Positions 32,701-43,712 of a DNA stretch of 64,000 nucleotides are shown piece by piece. Position 1 is the first letter of the stretch; every line of letters starts with the position of its first letter. Origin of the DNA: Neostapfia colusana (Eukaryota > Streptophyta > Magnoliopsida > Poales > Poaceae); contig JASWHV010000012.1 of assembly GCA_030760725.1 (NCBI GenBank), positions 32,705,652-32,769,651 of the forward strand, read 5' to 3'. Under the pieces are notes generated by a model. It saw nothing but the letters and a program-made list of their open reading frames with translations. It made no database searches and was not told the origin of the DNA. The translations under genes and the position numbers were made by a program.

Positions 32701-34349
32701 TGAACATGAGGCAACGAAGATGGTTAGAACTGATAAAGGATTACGAGATAGAGATCCATTATCATCCGGGCAAGGCAAACGTTGTGGCAGATGCGCTGAG
32801 CCGCAAGTCACACGTCAATAATCTGACCATCACACCGTTGGAAGAGAGCGAACCACCACTACATGTGATTCCACACGGAGCTCTCTACAACCTAGCTTTG
32901 ATCCCCACCATCCGTGAAGAGATAGCGGCAGCCCAGAAGAATGACAAGGGCATGTCACATTTGCGGAGATGTGTAAACAGTGGGGAGTTGAAATGTTTCC
33001 GGAAGGACGGAGACGGCGTTCTATGGTTCAAGGACCGGATCGTCGTACCCCGAAACCCGGAGTTACGGAAGAAAATCTTTGATGAGGTTCACTTATCAAA
33101 GTTTTCTATTCACCCCGGCAGCAACAAAATGTATCAAGAACTCAGAAGAAAGTTTTGGTGGACACGGATGAAGCGAGAGACTGCAAAATACGTGTCCGAA
33201 TGTGATACATGTCGAAGGGTGAAGGCAGACCACATGCGGAAACCGGGACTGCTGCAACCACTGGGCATTCCTGCCTGGAAGTGGGAGGACGTGAGCATGG
33301 ATTTCGTCGTCGGTTTACCCACCACCTCACAGAAACATGATTCTGTGTGGGTGATCGTCGATCGGCTCACCAAAGTTGCCCATTTCATCCCGGTCAACAC
33401 CAACTACAACGCCAAGAAGTACGCTGAACTGTACATCTCACGGATCCTATGCTTATACGGCGTACCCCGTACCATCATATCGGACCGGGGCACTTTATTT
33501 GTGTCCCGTTTTTGGGAGCAGCTACACGCTGCCTTGGGGACGAGGCTGATCCGTAGTTCAGCCTACCACCCGCAGACGGATGGGCAAACTGAGCGGGTAA
33601 ATCAAATCCTAGAAGACATGCTACGAGCTTGCGCTATCGACCACGGCAAGAATTGGGATGATCACTTGCCGTTAGCCGAGTTCTCGTACAACAACGGGTA
33701 CCAAGCCAGCATCAAGATGGCGCCCTACGAGGCGCTATACGGCAGGAAATGCCGCACACCACTGAACTGGTGTGAGTCTGGCGAGAGGGTTACCTTCGGG
33801 ATTGACCTTGTCAACGACGCGGAAGAAAATGTTCGACTGATTCAAGTGAACCTAAGAGCCGCTCAATCCCGACAGAAACAGTATGCGGACCGGAGAAGGC
33901 GCCCATTACAATTCGAAGTTGGAGATCACGTATACCTACGAGTGTCTCCAATGAAGGGCGTAAACAGATTTGGGGTGAGAGGAAAGTTGGCACCCCGATT
34001 CATCGGTCCATTCCAGATTACCGAAAGATGTGGATCGGTAGCATACCGGCTGAGATTACCAGAAGCACTTTCCGGTGTGCACGACGTCTTTCACATTTCC
34101 CAGCTGAGAAAGTGTCTCAAGCTATCAACTACCGTTCAGCTGGAAGACATTGAAGAACTGCAACCGGATCTCACCTATCGGGAGGAACCGGTGCAGATTA
34201 TTGATGAGCAGGCCCGAACCACACGCAACCGTACGTTGTGGTTCTACAAGGTTCTGTGGAGTAATCACTCCATGGACGAAGCGACATGGGAAAGCGAAGA
34301 ATTCCTTCGCACTAACTACCCCGACTTTCTCACGTCGCATATCCGGTAA
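29799..34349 (+). CDS. gag-pol: Gag-Pol polyprotein of element B, intact (1516 aa)
   Basis: Start chosen at ATG 29799 (MMRTRANPD), which matches the gag starts of C and D; the frame is open from a GTG at 29769. In order: Gln/Pro-rich N-terminus, Retrotrans_gag domain (about 95-260), zinc knuckle CYKCGRPGHFASSC at 355-368, aspartic protease D433-S-G-A, RT with FIDDILVYS (D746, D747), RNase H (D893 in YCDASG; TDHKS; ADALS), integrase zinc region from H1098, catalytic triad D1188, D1229, E1265 (35-residue spacing), and a C-terminal chromodomain at about 1454-1516. No stop or frameshift, so every enzyme for replication and integration is present. The chromodomain would bind histone marks and guide insertion into heterochromatin (family knowledge). 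Confidence 0.95.
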   Translation: MMRTRANPDVGGTSQGGETSQPPPEDSSGQQQQQQTPPPPLPTVTLADIVAAMAGSHQQHTELLQTLIANTSRPERRQDREERQQSSYSDFLATHPPVFSRADEPLDADNWLRAIEMKFGLLQISEQRKTQFAVQQLQGSASAWWANFCASQPTDRVMTWAEFRTAFRAYHIPPGLMKSKTQEFLHLQQGSRNALEYSRAFNDLALYASYHADTDEKRRDHFYQGLNPLLKDKLAMFNRGSLNDIIDAAIVQEDSGKELAAAERKRSAPQSSGEGGGRSQKFRMVNRPPSGPRWQPPQRSMSFRSRPYSSPAFRPALPVPPQQQQQQRAMPRAFAPPQRMPGFRPPSTPPAAATCYKCGRPGHFASSCPERQGGGVAPQFPGRNQPRNPTNARRANPSPGTVHQLAIEDVPEGEPILAGMFQLHQHPAIVLFDSGATHNFISQAFIAKHSLPILPTDSPYLICSPGGKISASVMVSKAPLCLAGRVYPTSLIILEGQKVDVILGMSWLNRHGAVLDTVLRVVHLNSEVHGSHSLFLDSPEIKLPSVYQATTIRLEDIPVVREFPDVFPDDLPGMPPDREVEFKIELAPGTMPISRRPYKMAPKELAELKTQLTDLLEKGFIRPSSSPWGCSALFVKKKDETLRLCVDYRPLNAVTIKNKYPLPRIDMLFDQLVEAKIFSKMDLRSGYHQIKIRAEDIPKTAFSTRYGLYEYLVMSFGLTNAPAHFMYLMNSVFMPELDKFVVVFIDDILVYSKSEEDHKKHLRIVLQRLRDHKLYAKFSKCEFWISQVPFLGHIISAEGIAVDPSKITQVLNWKSPRTVHEVRSFLGLAGYYRRFIPNFSKIAKPMTELLKKATKYVWSPACEAAFKALVKHLTSAPVLAQPDTTKSFDVYCDASGIGLGCVLMQDRRVVAYESRQLRNHEQNYPTHDLELAAVVLALKMWRHYLLGNLVHLYTDHKSLKYIFTQKELNMRQRRWLELIKDYEIEIHYHPGKANVVADALSRKSHVNNLTITPLEESEPPLHVIPHGALYNLALIPTIREEIAAAQKNDKGMSHLRRCVNSGELKCFRKDGDGVLWFKDRIVVPRNPELRKKIFDEVHLSKFSIHPGSNKMYQELRRKFWWTRMKRETAKYVSECDTCRRVKADHMRKPGLLQPLGIPAWKWEDVSMDFVVGLPTTSQKHDSVWVIVDRLTKVAHFIPVNTNYNAKKYAELYISRILCLYGVPRTIISDRGTLFVSRFWEQLHAALGTRLIRSSAYHPQTDGQTERVNQILEDMLRACAIDHGKNWDDHLPLAEFSYNNGYQASIKMAPYEALYGRKCRTPLNWCESGERVTFGIDLVNDAEENVRLIQVNLRAAQSRQKQYADRRRRPLQFEVGDHVYLRVSPMKGVNRFGVRGKLAPRFIGPFQITERCGSVAYRLRLPEALSGVHDVFHISQLRKCLKLSTTVQLEDIEELQPDLTYREEPVQIIDEQARTTRNRTLWFYKVLWSNHSMDEATWESEEFLRTNYPDFLTSHIR

Positions 34350-34400
34350 TTTTCCACCGTCCTCTCTCTCATTTTCACCTTATAATCTCGGGACGAGATT

Positions 34401-34418
34401 CTTTTAAGGGGGGAGGAA
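34401..34418 (+). other. Element B polypurine tract
   Basis: CTTTTAAGGGGGGAGGAA abuts the 3' LTR start. It primes plus-strand DNA. Confidence 0.88.
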
Positions 34419-37400
34419 TGTAAGGGCCTCAGTTTTTGGACACCCATTTGTAGTGTTCATCCCCACACCACACACCTCATTTGAGGAAGAATGATGAACA
34501 CAAATGAAGAGCAAGTAACAATTATCAACATGCTCATTAGGGAACAAACATACACATTGCAAAAGTGGTATTTCCCACATGTGATATAGATGGGCTGGAC
34601 ATAGGAAAAACTCCTACACTTTGCTAAGGATGTCCATGCCAAGTTTCACCCAAATTCAAAACCTTTTTGAGGTCATCTTGGGTATAGATAGGAAGGGGGC
34701 AGTTTGAAAACATATTCAAATCCAAACTGTTTTTATACCATGAATTTGAAAGTGGAAGGCATATTCTTACTCAGCACATTTTTGTGAGCTCACATACCAA
34801 TTTTCACTCCATTTGGAGTTGATCTTGACATGAGCTAAGGGGGAGAAATTCAAACTTTATTTGAATTTCAAACTGAACTTGTGCTGAAATTCATTCAAAC
34901 CAAACCTCATTTGAACTTTGATCAATTCAAATGGCTCATGGGGGAATAATTTGAATTGCCAAGGGTAGTATGGGGTTCACTGTTTACAACAGTAATTAGA
35001 AGTAAATTTCAGAGGTTAAAAGGAAGGGTGGGACCCACATGTCAGCCTCTACTTCAACACAAACCGACTGAGACTTTTCACTCGGGTCGCCGAGCCGCAG
35101 CGGTGATCGCCACCGAGGCCAGCCACCGCGCCACCAGCTGCTTGCCCACGCGCGGGCATGAGGCGGTGTGGAGCCTTCTTAAGGCGCCTGCCCCCCTCCT
35201 CGGCCGAGGTACCGACGTGTTTTCCCGCAAGAACCCAGCACTGGCCGAAAGTTTCCGCAGTTCGGACTTGATCGGGAGACGCCGATCGCAGCTCCCTCCT
35301 TCCACTCCAGAGTCCCAGCAAGGTACTAGAGACCTTTCTCCATCCTCCCCATTGCTAGAATTCGGTTGAAACCGATTGATATCGGCTGTGCCGAAAGATC
35401 AAACTCGGAACTTGGAACCGCCGCACCTCGGGCTCTCGTGGACAGCCCAACCTGGGCGTTGTCACGCCCGAGCCAAGGCAACCTTGGACGCGCGGGTGAC
35501 CGGTGCTGCTCATCCCCGAGCCACAGCTCGAGTGGTTGCTCACCGGCGGTGAATTTCCACTTTTCCCCTTTCTGTGTGCAGAACGACCTTCGGGTACGAT
35601 TCTGTTTAATTCGTGCTCTAGAAAGGATTAGAGGGCCTCAGGCCACTCCCACACGAGCTAGACACGGTAACGCACAAGTTGCCTTCACAACTCTGGGCCG
35701 GAGAACCTCTGTGCCCGACGTAAATTAAGGTCTACTAATGGCGGAACGAACGGGGGGTATCGGGCGCACGGTGAGGACCTATTTCGGGCCTTCCCCGAGC
35801 TGCCTCGAGCTCATGTCGAACTTCTCTGAGGTCCACTGATGCTCCCCGACCGATTTCCCAAGTAGCTGAGGTACCAGGGGAGTCAGCCGACATGGCCGAA
35901 GTCATTCCGATATGGCGGCTCGTCGCCGACCATGCTCCGGCCGTTGTCATGAGCAGCTGACCCTCGGATCCTGTTCCCCAAGTAAAAGTAGGCAGGGGCG
36001 GCCAGAATCAAGAAGTTTGGAGCTGTACAGCAGCCGGCGGCGAGCTCTCCGGCGAGGTCCCTCGGCGGCGGAGCGCGGGTGTCGCGAGGTTGAAGAAGGG
36101 GGTGGACCCCAGCTGTCAGCGGCCGATATTTTGAATCGGGATCCGGCTGCGGCCGGGATCGGGTGTGCTGGCACGCAAAATCCTTGTGGGCCGCGGTATG
36201 CCATCGCCTAGGCGTGCGACGCGTGTTCCCTGGGCCCACGCGCGAGTTTAAACTTTTCCCCGATTTTCAGATTTCCTTCAAACTTCAAATCCTTATAACT
36301 TTTGCTAGAAAGCTCCAAATTGAGTGAACCAAATTTTGCTGGATTCAGCTCTCTGAGTACTTTCCAGAAAATCAAGTTTCACTTCATGAAATTTCTCAAT
36401 TCTCCAGGATTAATTCCTTAAAGTTTAGAATGTTAGGAATTTTAACTGGAGAATACTTTGGAGAAAAATCCTGAAATTTTGCTGAGATGTTCACCAAAAT
36501 ATCCTTGAACTACAATAAAAATTTCAGATCCATTTGAGCTCGTTTAGTCCACCTAATGGTGTGATTAGCAAAACTGTTCCAGAGAAAATAGGAAATGTTC
36601 AGAAACATTTTCAGAATTTTCTCTGAAATTGTTTAGCTCATATCTTTAGTTAGAGACTTCCAAATTAAGTGAGACCAACTCCATTAGAACCCTCTGAAAA
36701 TCTAGTTTTCAGAAAGTCATAGTTTGTCTCATGAAAATTCCTAGAACACCCTAAGAGTTCCAATTAAGGTCAAGGACATAATTATTTGTGGAGGGCTCAA
36801 ATGAGCTTTGCTGCAACTAAAACTTGACCAAGTCTTTGTTTAGGTTGTAACCAAGCCACAGTAAAAGTTTCACAGTCATTAGGTCTGTCTAGCAAAGGTT
36901 ATAGACTTCACAACTTCAAACTTAATACAAATGCGTTAAATTAATACATGTATTGTTTCTATCATGTAGTCGCTAAGGTCGAGGAGGAACCCGAAGTCCT
37001 AGACTTCGTTACTCTGGAGGAACAGCTAGCCTACGACCAAGAGCAGCAAGGCAAGCCCCGGTTTGCATTAACCCTTTTACAAATGTTTATTGTTTTGGGT
37101 ACATCTTTGAATATTGTTCTTTGCATTAGAGTCTTGATTGGAAACCCAACTGCACAGCCAAGAAAACCATGGGTTGGGTTTAGGATTGCAAACCCCGTTA
37201 GCCACTGCATTGCTAGGATAGAGTAGGATTCGGTACAAGTCGAGTAGTTGGAGCTACTCGCGAGAATAGGCTAGAGGCACATTGCTCGGGTAGAGATAGC
37301 ACATGATACACATGGCAAGAAAATGAGACCGAGCGGAGAGTAAGGGCAGCAGGACTTTGGGGCCTGTGTGCTGTAGCTCCGCTTGTGTCGATTGAGGACC

Positions 37401-38457
37401 GAGCCGTGTGCGGGCCTGTTGAACAAGCTAGAACAGTACCGAAGACCTACCGGCTATATGGGAACCGGGAAACTGATGTAACTCGGGTAGCTGGGTATTG
37501 AGGCATTGCCCGTCGTTCAGAGGGTAGGTTGAGAGCTCGAGGTGTAAATCAGCTGGCGGCATAGAGATGCGCGTGCAGGGACCTCTTGCTCGGGACGATG
37601 GGACCGGTTCAATATTTGGCTAACGGGTGAAAGGTAGTCGCGTACGGCGTCCGTGATGGTTGTTGTAGGCAACATCGAGTACGGGCGTACGTGACGGGTT
37701 GTTCGGGTAACCCTGCAGGTGTAAATCGATTATAATCGCCGTCCCTCGCGGTCAGTGAGTACCACTTGTTCACTGTACCGTGACGTAGAAAGAACAGGCT
37801 AGTCACATTTAAAATGTTGCTGATTGAAAGCTGGACATTGATTGTTAATGATATGCTGTAGCTTAGAGCTAATTAAAGTTCTTTTCAACTTTGGGCAAAG
37901 TACATGAGAGAAATGCGTTTCTTGTTTGATTGCGGCTCTCTCATGTGCCTTAGCGTAAGGTTCTCCACAACCTGCTGCTAAAACTTGAAAGTAAGGTTCC
38001 ACTAATTAGGCGAGTCCTTGCAAATGATTTTTACCTCATGCAACCCATTACCCTCATGTAGCAGTTCCATGTTTAGGTGAGACGGGTCAGACTTGCTGAG
38101 CCTTCGTGCTCACTGCTTGTGTTTGAAGCTTTTTCAGGGTTCTATGAGGAAGGGACTTCCGAAGAGGAGACGGAACCCCAGGAGGGGAACCCCGTCGAGT
38201 GGGAGTCGTGCACGCCGCAGAGTTAGTGTGCGTGTGTGCTAGCAAGGACACGTTCGAGGGCTGAACGTGCACTTGATGCTTAGTCTACGCCCGTGAGTGT
38301 AGACTGAACTTATTTTGATGTAAACATGTTCATAAACCTGTTTATGTAATAAAGCTTCCGCTTCCGCTTTGCACCTTTGACATGTGTTATACGGTGCTGT
38401 GCAACGCAGCACCCCTCAGCGTGATCCTGCCTCGACAGGACCAATGGGGTCATGTCA
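34419..38457 (+). repeat. 3' LTR of element B, 4039 bp
   Basis: Near-identical to 23045-27082, with scattered substitutions and one C-run length change near 35195. Ends CATGTCA, then CCTCA. It contains the second mini-gene copy. Confidence 0.95.
36970..38226 (+). other. Putative spliced mini-gene 3' part in 3' LTR of B
   Basis: Exon-like 36970-37050 and 38138-38226 are the same lengths and frames as in the 5' LTR. Acceptor GCTTTTTCAG replaces GCTTTTGCAG, keeping CAG. The donor is GCAAGC rather than GCAAGT. AATAAA is at 38348. Confidence 0.4.
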
Positions 38458-38462
38458 CCTCA
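38458..38462. repeat. Target-site duplication right of element B (CCTCA)
   Basis: Matches 23040-23044. Confidence 0.95.
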
Positions 38463-39229
38463 GACCGACGGTCAGACGGAAAGGGTGAATCAGATTTTAG
38501 AAGATATGCCTAGAGCATGTGCCATAGATCATGGAAAGAATTGGGATGACCATTTCCATTAGCGGAATTCTCCTACAACAATGGTTATCAATCCAACATT
38601 AAAATGGCACCATATGAAGCATTATATGGCAGGAAGTGCCCCACGCCACTCAATTGGTGTGAGTCCAGCGAGAGGGTGATTTTTGGCATTGATCTTGTAA
38701 AAGATGCCGAAGAGCGGGTCCAGCTTATTCAAGCAAACCTCAAAGCTGCTCAATCTCGCCAGAAGAGTTATGCGGACAAGCGACGCCGACCCTTGTATTT
38801 TGAAATTGGAGATCACGTCTATCTCTGAGTATCCCCGATGAAAGGAATTCATCGATTCAGGATCAAGGGAAAGCTAGCTCCTCATTTTGTTGGTCCGTTC
38901 ATTATTATGGAATGGTGTGGACCGGTAGTTTACCGTATGAGGCTGCCAACATCATTATCGAGCATCCATGACATCTTCCATATCTCACAATTGAGAAAAT
39001 GTTTGAAGGAGCCGATAGAGGTTCTTTCAGGAGACATGGAGATATTTCAACCGGATCTCACCTATGCCGAGCAGCCCATCCAGATTATCGACGAAAAGAC
39101 CCGGATCACTCGAAATCAGACTTTGAAAATTTACAAAGTCCTGTGGAGAAATCATACCCCAGAAGAGGCGACTTGGGAGAGTGAAGATTACATCCACAAG
39201 AATTATCCAGAACTTTTGTCATAGACTTT
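38463..39229 (+). pseudogene. Element C integrase C-part and chromodomain
   Basis: Continues C pol after B: QTDGQTERVNQILEDM, a frameshift near 38560, then MAPYEALYGRKC and the C-terminal domain to a TGA at 38826-38828. 38838-39224 continues in frame 3 with a complete-looking chromodomain (LTYAEQPIQII, YKVLWRNHTPEEATWE). It ends TAG near 39222. Confidence 0.85.
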
Positions 39230-39279
39230 GTAATTACCTTCCGTCTCACCTTTCTTTTGTAATCTCAGGACAAGATTCC

Positions 39280-39297
39280 CTTTTTAGGAGTGAGGAA
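39280..39297 (+). other. Element C polypurine tract (decayed)
   Basis: CCTTTTTAGGAGTGAGGAA-like purine tract directly before the TGTAAAGG LTR start; it contains pyrimidines not found in A or B. Confidence 0.6.
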
Positions 39298-41903
39298 TGT
39301 AAAGGTCCCAAAATACAAAGAAACTTGAGTTTGCACAAACATTGATGTCTTGTGTATGAAAAAGGGGACTGGTTTAAACTTTTTCCACATGTGATAAGAC
39401 ATGAGAGTTCTTTCTAAACAAACTTATGGTTACTCGCATGCTTGGACCCTAGGTGGATTAAACCCACAGATTTGAAGTCTCAGGTGCAATGGAAGGGTTT
39501 AAAAATCAGATGGTGAACTAAATGTTCAACTCAAATTTCAAATGAGGGAAAACACAAAGAGAATGCAAACATTTGTGTTCAAACTCTTGTTTGCAGCAGC
39601 TAACACAAAAATTAGATTTCATATTTGAATTCCCTGGGCCCAAATTAGTGGATATGGAAAGTTTCATGAATTTTAGAGATGTTTTGTTAACCATTTTCCA
39701 AAAAGACTTAACTTTGCAAAGAATTCAAATACACATTTGAATTTGGAGGAAATTTGCCCAACTATCCAAGTGCAGCTCAGTTTTCAACTCCAAACATTTG
39801 AATTGGTCACTTGCCAAATTTTGGAGATCTTTTGAGGGATAAGGAGGGACTGCCTTGTGGGATCCACATGCCATTGAGCTGAAAATTTAGACTTGCACCC
39901 AAAGCAACCGAGTCCTTCTCGGTTTTCCACTCGGACAGCCCGAGCTGCAACCGTGTGCCACCGAGGGCGCTGCCGCCACCTCCTGCTCCCCTCTATCACG
40001 CTGGCGAGCAGCTCGTGGGTTGCCTCAGCTTCTGGCATGATCGTTCTCATCAAGTGCAAAACTGTCGCCTCGTTTCCTCCTCGCACTGAAAACAGCTGAG
40101 CACACCGCCGCCTCCTCGGAGCTCAACCGGGAGAACCAGGGAACACTCGCGCCCACTGCCTCCGAGCTGCAAAACAGCACGGCGCACCCGTTGCTCACCT
40201 TCCCGACCTAAAAGCTAGCGAGCCCCAGCCTCCCTTGCCCTTCAAACAACTCCTCCGCGGTTGACATCGCACGGTCATTTCCGGTCACCGCCGGTGAGCT
40301 CCGACCCCCGAGGCGAGTTCCACGTGGCGAGATAGGGCTAAGCGGCCAGTTTCAGCCCTGGGGGCGGCCAGGAAGTCACTTCCAGTGATATTCGCCGGAG
40401 TGCGCCGCCGCCAAACGCCCGGGCGCGCGCGAGGAGGAAGAAGGCGGGTGGTGGGGCCCGCACGCAGGATTTAAACATTTCTAGGATTTTTCAGTTTTGG
40501 TTCAAACTTCAACTAGGTATAACTTTTGCTAGGAAGCTCCAAATTTAGTGAACCGAATTTTGTTGGATTCAGCTCTTGGATTACTATCCAGAAAAACAAG
40601 TTTCAGCTCATGATACTTATTATTTTTCCAGAATTAATTCCCTAAAATTTAAAGTGTTGGGAATTTTATCTGGAAAATTCTTTTATTGAAAATTCTGAAA
40701 TTTGGCTGGGATGTTCATTAGAAAATCCTTGAGTCACAGGAAAAATTTCAGCTCCATTCATGTTCATCTAGTTTCCCTATGGTCTGGTTAAGTGAACTGC
40801 CCTGAGAAAATGGAAAAATATACAGAAACATTTTTTAGATTTTCTCAAATCTTGTTTAGGGCATAACTCTCTCTAGGATTCTTCAAATTACGTGAAACCA
40901 ACTTCATTAGAACCATCTCAAACTATAGTTTCCATAAAGTAATGGTTGAAGCCATGAAAATCCCTGGAAATCCTTAGAGGCTCTAGAAATGATCAAATAA
41001 ACTTTTATTTGTACAGAGCTCAAATGAACTTTGTTTCAAATGAAAATTGGTCAGGTCTCTGGTTAGGATCCTACCAAGCCACCATAAAAATTTCAGAGCC
41101 GAAGGGGAGGGCTAGCTAGGGTTATGGTATTTACATATGCAGTTCCAAACATTGTAGTCGCTAAAGGCGAGGAGACCCCGGAAGTGTTGGACTTCCTACA
41201 TCCAGAAGAGACCTAACCACTGACCAACAGCAACAAGGCAAGCCCCGGTTTGCATTAACAAATTTTTACAAAATTTTTCTTTATGTATACTTTGTATGAG
41301 TTATGTATGTGCATTAGGTGTAGGATGGATGAAACCCCAAGTGCATAACCAGATTATTCCTACAAGAGTGAGGGTAGTGTCTAAGTCCTCGAGTAGTCAA
41401 GCTTTTCTTAATGTTCATAGAACTTCGATACAAGTCGATTAGTTGGAATCTACTCGCGAGTATAGGTGTCTGGACACACGGGATTGGTTTGAGTGATGTG
41501 AGATCACTTTAGTAAGAAAATGAGACTAGGCAGGGGATAGGGCGCAGCAAGAGGAAGTCTTGTGGCCGCAGCCCTGTCCGTGTAGATCGAGGACCGATCT
41601 GTGTGTTGCCCCACTGAACAAGTTTTGAACGTACCGAAGGCATATCGGATATATGGGCCCCGATAAACCGATGTAACCTAAACCTCCGGGCGTCGAGGCA
41701 TAGCACACTGATTTATAGGTGTAGGTTGAGGGCAGCAAGGTGGAAATCTGCTAACGTACATAAAGAGATGCTCCATGTAGGGAACCTCCTGCTCATTCCG
41801 GTGCGACCGGTTCGACGTTTGGGCTGTTGGGTTAAAGGTTGTCCCATGCGGCACGGGGTGAGCGTGCTGTGTGCAGCTCCGCGTGTGGGCGTACGTGACG
41901 TGC
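39298..41903 (+). repeat. 3' LTR of element C, first part
   Basis: Starts TGTAAAGGTCCCAAAATAC. From 39602 it aligns with the 5' LTR at 14503 onward. It is interrupted at 41903 by element E and resumes at 51749. The mini-gene exon copy at 41158-41237 is 80 nt (one base lost), so its frame is broken. Confidence 0.87.
41899..41903. repeat. Target-site duplication left of element E (CGTGC)
   Basis: Matches 51744-51748. The joined site equals GACGTGCTATTCGGG in the intact 5' LTR of C near 16836. Confidence 0.92.
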
Positions 41904-41932
41904 TGTGAGACCTATGTGTTCTGAATACACTG

Positions 41933-42006
41933 GCTTTGACGATAAAAGTTTTGAATACTACAAAAACACGCTTTGACGATAAAAGTTTTGAATACTACCA
42001 AAACAC
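41933..42006 (+). repeat. 37-bp tandem duplication at E LTR start
   Basis: Two nearly identical 37-bp units (41933-41969, 41970-42006), starting GCTTTGACGA. The same pair is in the 3' LTR near 50038-50111, so it predates insertion. Confidence 0.88.
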
Positions 42007-42011
42007 CTTTT

Positions 42012-42262
42012 TAACAAGGTCCGACTCTAGGTCCGAGCTCCTGCAAGGTCCGACAGGTCCGACGTAAGGTCCGACTTGCTTTGTCTAGGTCTGACTTATT
42101 TTGGCTAGGTCCGACTTGTTTTTGCTAGCTCTGGTGCTAGGTCCGACTAGCTTTGGTAAGTTCCGTGCTAGGTCCGACTAAGCTTTAGTAAGCTCCGGCG
42201 CTAGGTCCGACTAGCTTTGGTAAGCTCCGGTTCAAGGTCCGGTTAGCTTTGGTAAGGTTCGG
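42012..42262 (+). repeat. AGGTCCGACT repeat array in E LTR
   Basis: About ten copies of AGGTCCGACT/AGCTCCGG spaced roughly 25-32 bp, separated by AGCTTTGGTAAG-like spacers. It is conserved at about 50120-50365. Sirevirus LTRs are known to carry reiterated CpG-rich motifs upstream of the TATA box, and this is in that position. Confidence 0.8.
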
Positions 42263-43044
42263 AGCTTGATTGCAATGGTTCTGCTTTTAACTTGCAATGT
42301 TTCGAACTTGCTTTACTCTTATGGAAAGTTTTCTTAGTATTATTTTACTAAGTTTTTGGTGTGTTTTGGTGGTTATGGCTGATATCATTTTGCTATGGTT
42401 TACAACATGCTTATGTGAGGTGTTCACGTAAGATGTTGTAGTTTCGGAACTAACGAGAGTCAAGTCGAGGGCTTGTGCTCGGAAGTATTTGTTGTTTATT
42501 CATGTGCAGGTGTTGCTTGAGTTCAAGACATGGCTAGTGACGGGATCATTGAACTAGTCTTAGGGAGAAGATGAGGTTCAACAACCAAGTTCAGAAGGAA
42601 TTGTGGTTGAGTTGATCGGGAGGTTGCGCAGTATGTTTGAATCAAGAACAATGCATATGAAGGTGTCTTGGACGTCATTGGAAGATGTTTGCATGTGTGC
42701 AAGGTGTGCATGGACGTGTATGCATGGTTCCAAGGCGTTATGAAGAGCTGTGGACATAAAGAATTGGTCGGAAAGGTTCAACTGACTAGGTTATGGACTC
42801 AGGCTGCGGCTGAGTCGTGTTTGACTCAAATATGGATAGTTTTTAGTTGGTTATGATAGGATTTTGTGTGGATCACGAATTTGAGTTGTTTTAGGAATGT
42901 TTTGGACGTTACTAAGGTGTTTGGAAGTCTTAAGATTGCTTCTATCTGCGTGTAGAAGAGTCTTGAGCAGTATTGGAAAGTTACAGTTTAAATCCAAGTA
43001 GGAATAGGAGTCCTAGTTTGAATTGGGTTGGCCTTAGGGCTGGT

Positions 43045-43052
43045 TATATAAG
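43045..43052 (+). promoter_or_regulatory. TATA box of E 5' LTR
   Basis: TATATAAG, conserved at 51143-51150 in the 3' LTR. AATAAA lies 68 bp downstream (43113-43118). Transcription would start near 43080. Confidence 0.6.
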
Positions 43053-43653
43053 AAAGGGAGGCCAAGGCTCGTGTGCACATGACTTTGGGGCTGTTCCTCT
43101 TGTGTTTTGATAAATAAAATTCATATTCTAAAGGAACTTTTGTGCCTTGTTTGTCCGACTTGTTTCAGACAAGTTTTTCTCGTCGAGTTTCTGTTCAGCA
43201 CTACCTTGCTTCGGTGGTTTTATCATAACTCGAGTTTTACAGATCCAATTGATGTGATTATTTTTGGGTTATCTTCACAACTTGATTATATATCATATGT
43301 GAAAATTTCATGGTCATTTAATTTTTGGTTTCTGATCTACACGAGTTTCTTTGCAGTATTCCAGAACTGTTTTTCTCGCGTAGAACAGATTGACCTTTGT
43401 TCGATCATTCGATCGCAACTTGAGTTTCTCTCAAGGGATTTTCATGATTCTTGTTGTGACGTCTTCGTGACTTGATTCTCGACAATCTATACTAGTTTTG
43501 TCACAGTTGAACACGTTTACATTAGTCGCACACACAGTTTCTTTAACAGATTGGTTTTCTGCTGAGGGGTGTTTTGTTGCTTCTGCTGAAAAGTTTTTAT
43601 CTACCATTCACCCCCCCTCTTGTAGCTTTACACGTGTACTTTGATCCTACAAT

Positions 43654-43669
43654 TGGTATCAGAGCCAGG
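43654..43669 (+). other. Primer-binding site of element E (tRNA-iMet type)
   Basis: TGGTATCAGAGCCAGG begins two bases after the LTR end. Confidence 0.88.
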
Positions 43670-43712
43670 TTTCTCTAATCTTTGTGATTTGCACGTGTTT
43701 TGACTAATCATC

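Larger units (their letters stand above)
23045..38457 (+). mobile_element. Element B: complete young Tekay-type chromovirus, 15.4 kb
   Basis: Two LTRs (4038 and 4039 bp) with TG...CA ends, CCTCA duplications, a primer-binding site, an extra ORF0, intact gag-pol, chromodomain and polypurine tract. By eye the LTRs differ at about 40 positions, about 1%. At the often-used grass rate of 1.3e-8 per site per year this is a few hundred thousand years. It resembles grass elements with an ORF0 upstream of gag (RIRE3/RIRE8-like). It may be autonomous. Confidence 0.93.
41904..43651 (+). repeat. 5' LTR of element E
   Basis: TGTGAGACCT...GATCCTACA. It contains a 37-bp tandem duplication (41933-42006), a (T)CCGACT/TCCGG-rich repeat array (42012-42262), a TATATAAG box at 43045 and AATAAA at 43113. 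Confidence 0.92.

Noticed and set aside
42012..42262. Cold-response DRE/CRT elements in the E LTR
   Set aside because: The core needs A or G before CCGAC; here it is T in nearly every copy.
43107..43475. 122-aa gene in the E 5' LTR
   Set aside because: It lies in LTR U5 and its copy at the 3' LTR (51207-51570) is not open.
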